A DNA stretch of 42,318 nt from Acetobacteraceae bacterium (lineage in GTDB: Bacteria; Pseudomonadota; Alphaproteobacteria; Acetobacterales; Acetobacteraceae). The position numbers and the translations under genes are program-made. This document shows, one piece after another, positions 41,032 through 42,318 of this stretch. The stretch spans positions 1 through 42,318 of the forward strand of contig JAIEOO010000146.1 in NCBI GenBank assembly GCA_019750475.1, written 5' to 3'. Below the pieces are notes generated by a model, which did no database searches, was not told the DNA's origin, and was given only the letters and a program-made list of their open reading frames with translations. How positions within the stretch are numbered: position 1 is the stretch's first letter; every line of letters starts with the position of its first letter.

Positions 41032-42126
41032 TCAGACGTTGAAGCGGAACAGCATCACGTCGCCGTCCTTCACGACGTAGGACTTGCCCTCGACGCGCAT
41101 CTTGCCGGCTTCCTTGGCGCCCTGCTCGCCGTTCAGCGCCACATAGTCGTCATAGGCGATGGTCTCGGCGGCGATGAAGCCGCGCTCGAAATCGCCATGG
41201 ATCACGCCCGCCGCCTGCGGCGCCGTCATGCCGCGCCGGATGGTCCAGGCCCGCGCCTCCTTCGGGCCGGCGGTGAAATAGGTGATGAGGCCGAGCAGGT
41301 CGTGCCCCGCGCGGATGATGCGGTCGAGGCCGCTATCCGCGAGGCCCAGGCCCTCCAGGAAGTCGCCGCGGTCGGCCGCGTCCATCTGCGCGATCTCCGC
41401 CTCGATCGCCGCGCTCACCACGACGCTCGGGCTGCCCTGGGCGGCGGCGAACGCCGCGACCTGCGCGGAGAAGCCGTTGCCCGTCGCGGCAGACGCCTCC
41501 TCGACGTTGCAGACATAGAGGACGGGCTTCGTCGTCATGAGGCCGAGGCGCCGCGCCGCCTCCTCCTCGCCGGCGGGGATGGCGGTGCGCGCCTTCTCGC
41601 CCCGCTGCAAGGCGGGGATGATCGCCTCGATCAGGGCGAGCTGCGCCGCGGCTTCCTTGTCGTTGCCGCGCGCCTTCTTCTGGAGCTGCGGCACGCGCTT
41701 CTCGAGGCTCTCGAGGTCGGCGAGCATCAGCTCCGTCTCGACGGTTTCGGCGTCGCGCACCGGGTCCACGCGGCCATCCACATGGGTGACGTCCGGATCC
41801 TCGAAGCAGCGCAGGACGTGCACGATGGCGTCCACCTCGCGGATGTTGGCGAGGAACTGGTTGCCGAGCCCCTCCCCCTTCGAGGCGCCGCGCACGAGGC
41901 CCGCGATGTCCACGAACTCCAGGCTCGTCGGCACGATCTTCTGGCTCTTCGCGATCTCCGCCAGGCGGTCGAGGCGCGGGTCGGGCACGGCGACGCGGCC
42001 GACATTGGGCTCGATCGTGCAGAAGGGGTAGTTCGCCGCCTGCGCCGCGACGGTCTGCGTCAGCGCGTTGAACAGCGTGGATTTGCCCACGTTCGGCAGG
42101 CCGACGATGCCGCAGTTGAAGCCCAT
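41032..42126 (-). CDS. ychF: Redox-regulated Obg-like ATPase/GTPase YchF
   Basis: 364 residues, the family's usual length. P-loop [14 protein letters not shown] at about 9-22, switch regions in [13 protein letters not shown], the G3-like [20 protein letters not shown], the altered G4 NVEE that accounts for ATP preference, and the C-terminal TGS-like domain ending [13 protein letters not shown] coiled-coil helical insert occupies about 130-200. YchF/OLA1 binds ribosomes and is inhibited under oxidative stress. The upstream neighbour ends 48 bp before its start; in many proteobacteria that neighbour is pth, but the visible tail here does not let me confirm it. Confidence 0.97.
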   Translation of the reverse strand: MGFNCGIVGLPNVGKSTLFNALTQTVAAQAANYPFCTIEPNVGRVAVPDPRLDRLAEIAKSQKIVPTSLEFVDIAGLVRGASKGEGLGNQFLANIREVDAIVHVLRCFEDPDVTHVDGRVDPVRDAETVETELMLADLESLEKRVPQLQKKARGNDKEAAAQLALIEAIIPALQRGEKARTAIPAGEEEAARRLGLMTTKPVLYVCNVEEASAATGNGFSAQVAAFAAAQGSPSVVVSAAIEAEIAQMDAADRGDFLEGLGLADSGLDRIIRAGHDLLGLITYFTAGPKEARAWTIRRGMTAPQAAGVIHGDFERGFIAAETIAYDDYVALNGEQGAKEAGKMRVEGKSYVVKDGDVMLFRFNV

Positions 42127-42174
42127 GTCCCTCGTTCCCGGATGGCGCCGCGCGGCGCCGTGATGATGTCTCGG

Positions 42175-42318
42175 TCAGCGCGCGACGAGCGTCGCCAGCT
42201 CCTGCGCGCGGATGGTGGCGGCGATCCGCGCGCTCGCGTCGTCGGTCGGCAGCGCGAGCGCCGCAGCCCGCAGCGCCGGCACCAGCGTCGCGGCCGGCAG
42301 GCCGGCGCGCCTGGCGGA
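42175..42318 (-). CDS. C-terminal end of an unidentified gene, cut by the window edge
   Basis: An open frame from the window edge to TGA (42177-42175) gives 47 residues rich in Ala/Leu/Arg and clearly helical, ending IRAQELATLVAR. Codon composition is like the neighbouring genes. It is too short to name a family. It precedes ychF in the same direction, with a GGCGCC-GCGC-GGCGCC hairpin in the 48-bp gap. Confidence 0.4.
   Translation of the reverse strand, partial: SARRAGLPAATLVPALRAAALALPTDDASARIAATIRAQELATLVAR

Overview
The window is about 42 kb of very GC-rich chromosomal DNA, densely packed with genes on both strands. Gene content and signals point to an alphaproteobacterium, most likely of the Acetobacteraceae (Roseomonas-like). 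The lexA gene carries the alphaproteobacterial SOS box GTTC-N7-GTTC. There are an HWE-family hybrid kinase, a CC0125/CC1285-type lipoprotein, a DUF1674 (SdhAF4) gene, a TctC/Bug-family remnant, and frequent GTG/TTG starts with 4-bp stop/start overlaps. The taxonomic placement is inference. I saw no rRNA, tRNA, CRISPR array, prophage or insertion sequence.

Layout. 1-4.3 kb: the end of an unrecognised gene, a thiamine-diphosphate enzyme, a DUF167 protein and SelO. 4.5-9.9 kb: signalling, with a GGDEF/EAL protein whose GGDEF motif is degenerate, a TctC/Bug gene remnant, and a PAS/GAF HWE kinase with a receiver domain. 9.9-12.8 kb: a DUF169 protein divergent from an isocitrate lyase/PEP mutase-family enzyme, then an N-formylglutamate amidohydrolase. 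12.9-15.9 kb: a lipoprotein and lexA on the minus strand, sharing an SOS-box region with a divergent enolase-superfamily gene, then thpR. 16.0-20.9 kb: a GDSL esterase whose start codon overlaps that of the divergent ybbA, then ybbP and a Bax inhibitor-1 protein with a clear promoter and terminator. 20.9-25.5 kb: a copper block (copA, cueR, copZ), a secreted serine protease with an extra N-terminal domain, and a decayed gene. 25.5-28.1 kb: an MFS transporter coupled to a GH1-like glycosidase.

28.3-31.4 kb: a 1020-residue protein with seven FG-GAP repeats, RTX-type repeats and five further propeller-like repeats. Two abutting perfect inverted repeats lie in its leader. 31.4-33.5 kb: an envelope-type operon of methyltransferase, polyprenyl-phosphate glycosyltransferase and a small EamA/ArnE-like transporter. 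33.7-38.8 kb: a MaoC-type hydratase, two overlapping EamA exporters with a 27-bp tandem repeat at their junction, a small lipoprotein, a metallo-beta-lactamase-fold hydrolase and HtpX.

38.9-40.9 kb: three tandem paralogs of a small exported protein of about 135 residues that I do not recognise. Each has two cysteines about 101 residues apart, a conserved glycine/aromatic core and an NCRA C-terminus, and each is followed by a strong hairpin. A small DUF1674 gene sits among them, divergent from the middle paralog across an AT-richer spacer with GATAC/GATCG repeats. This cluster is the best candidate here for an undescribed system. The window ends with the GTPase/ATPase YchF and the tail of one more gene.
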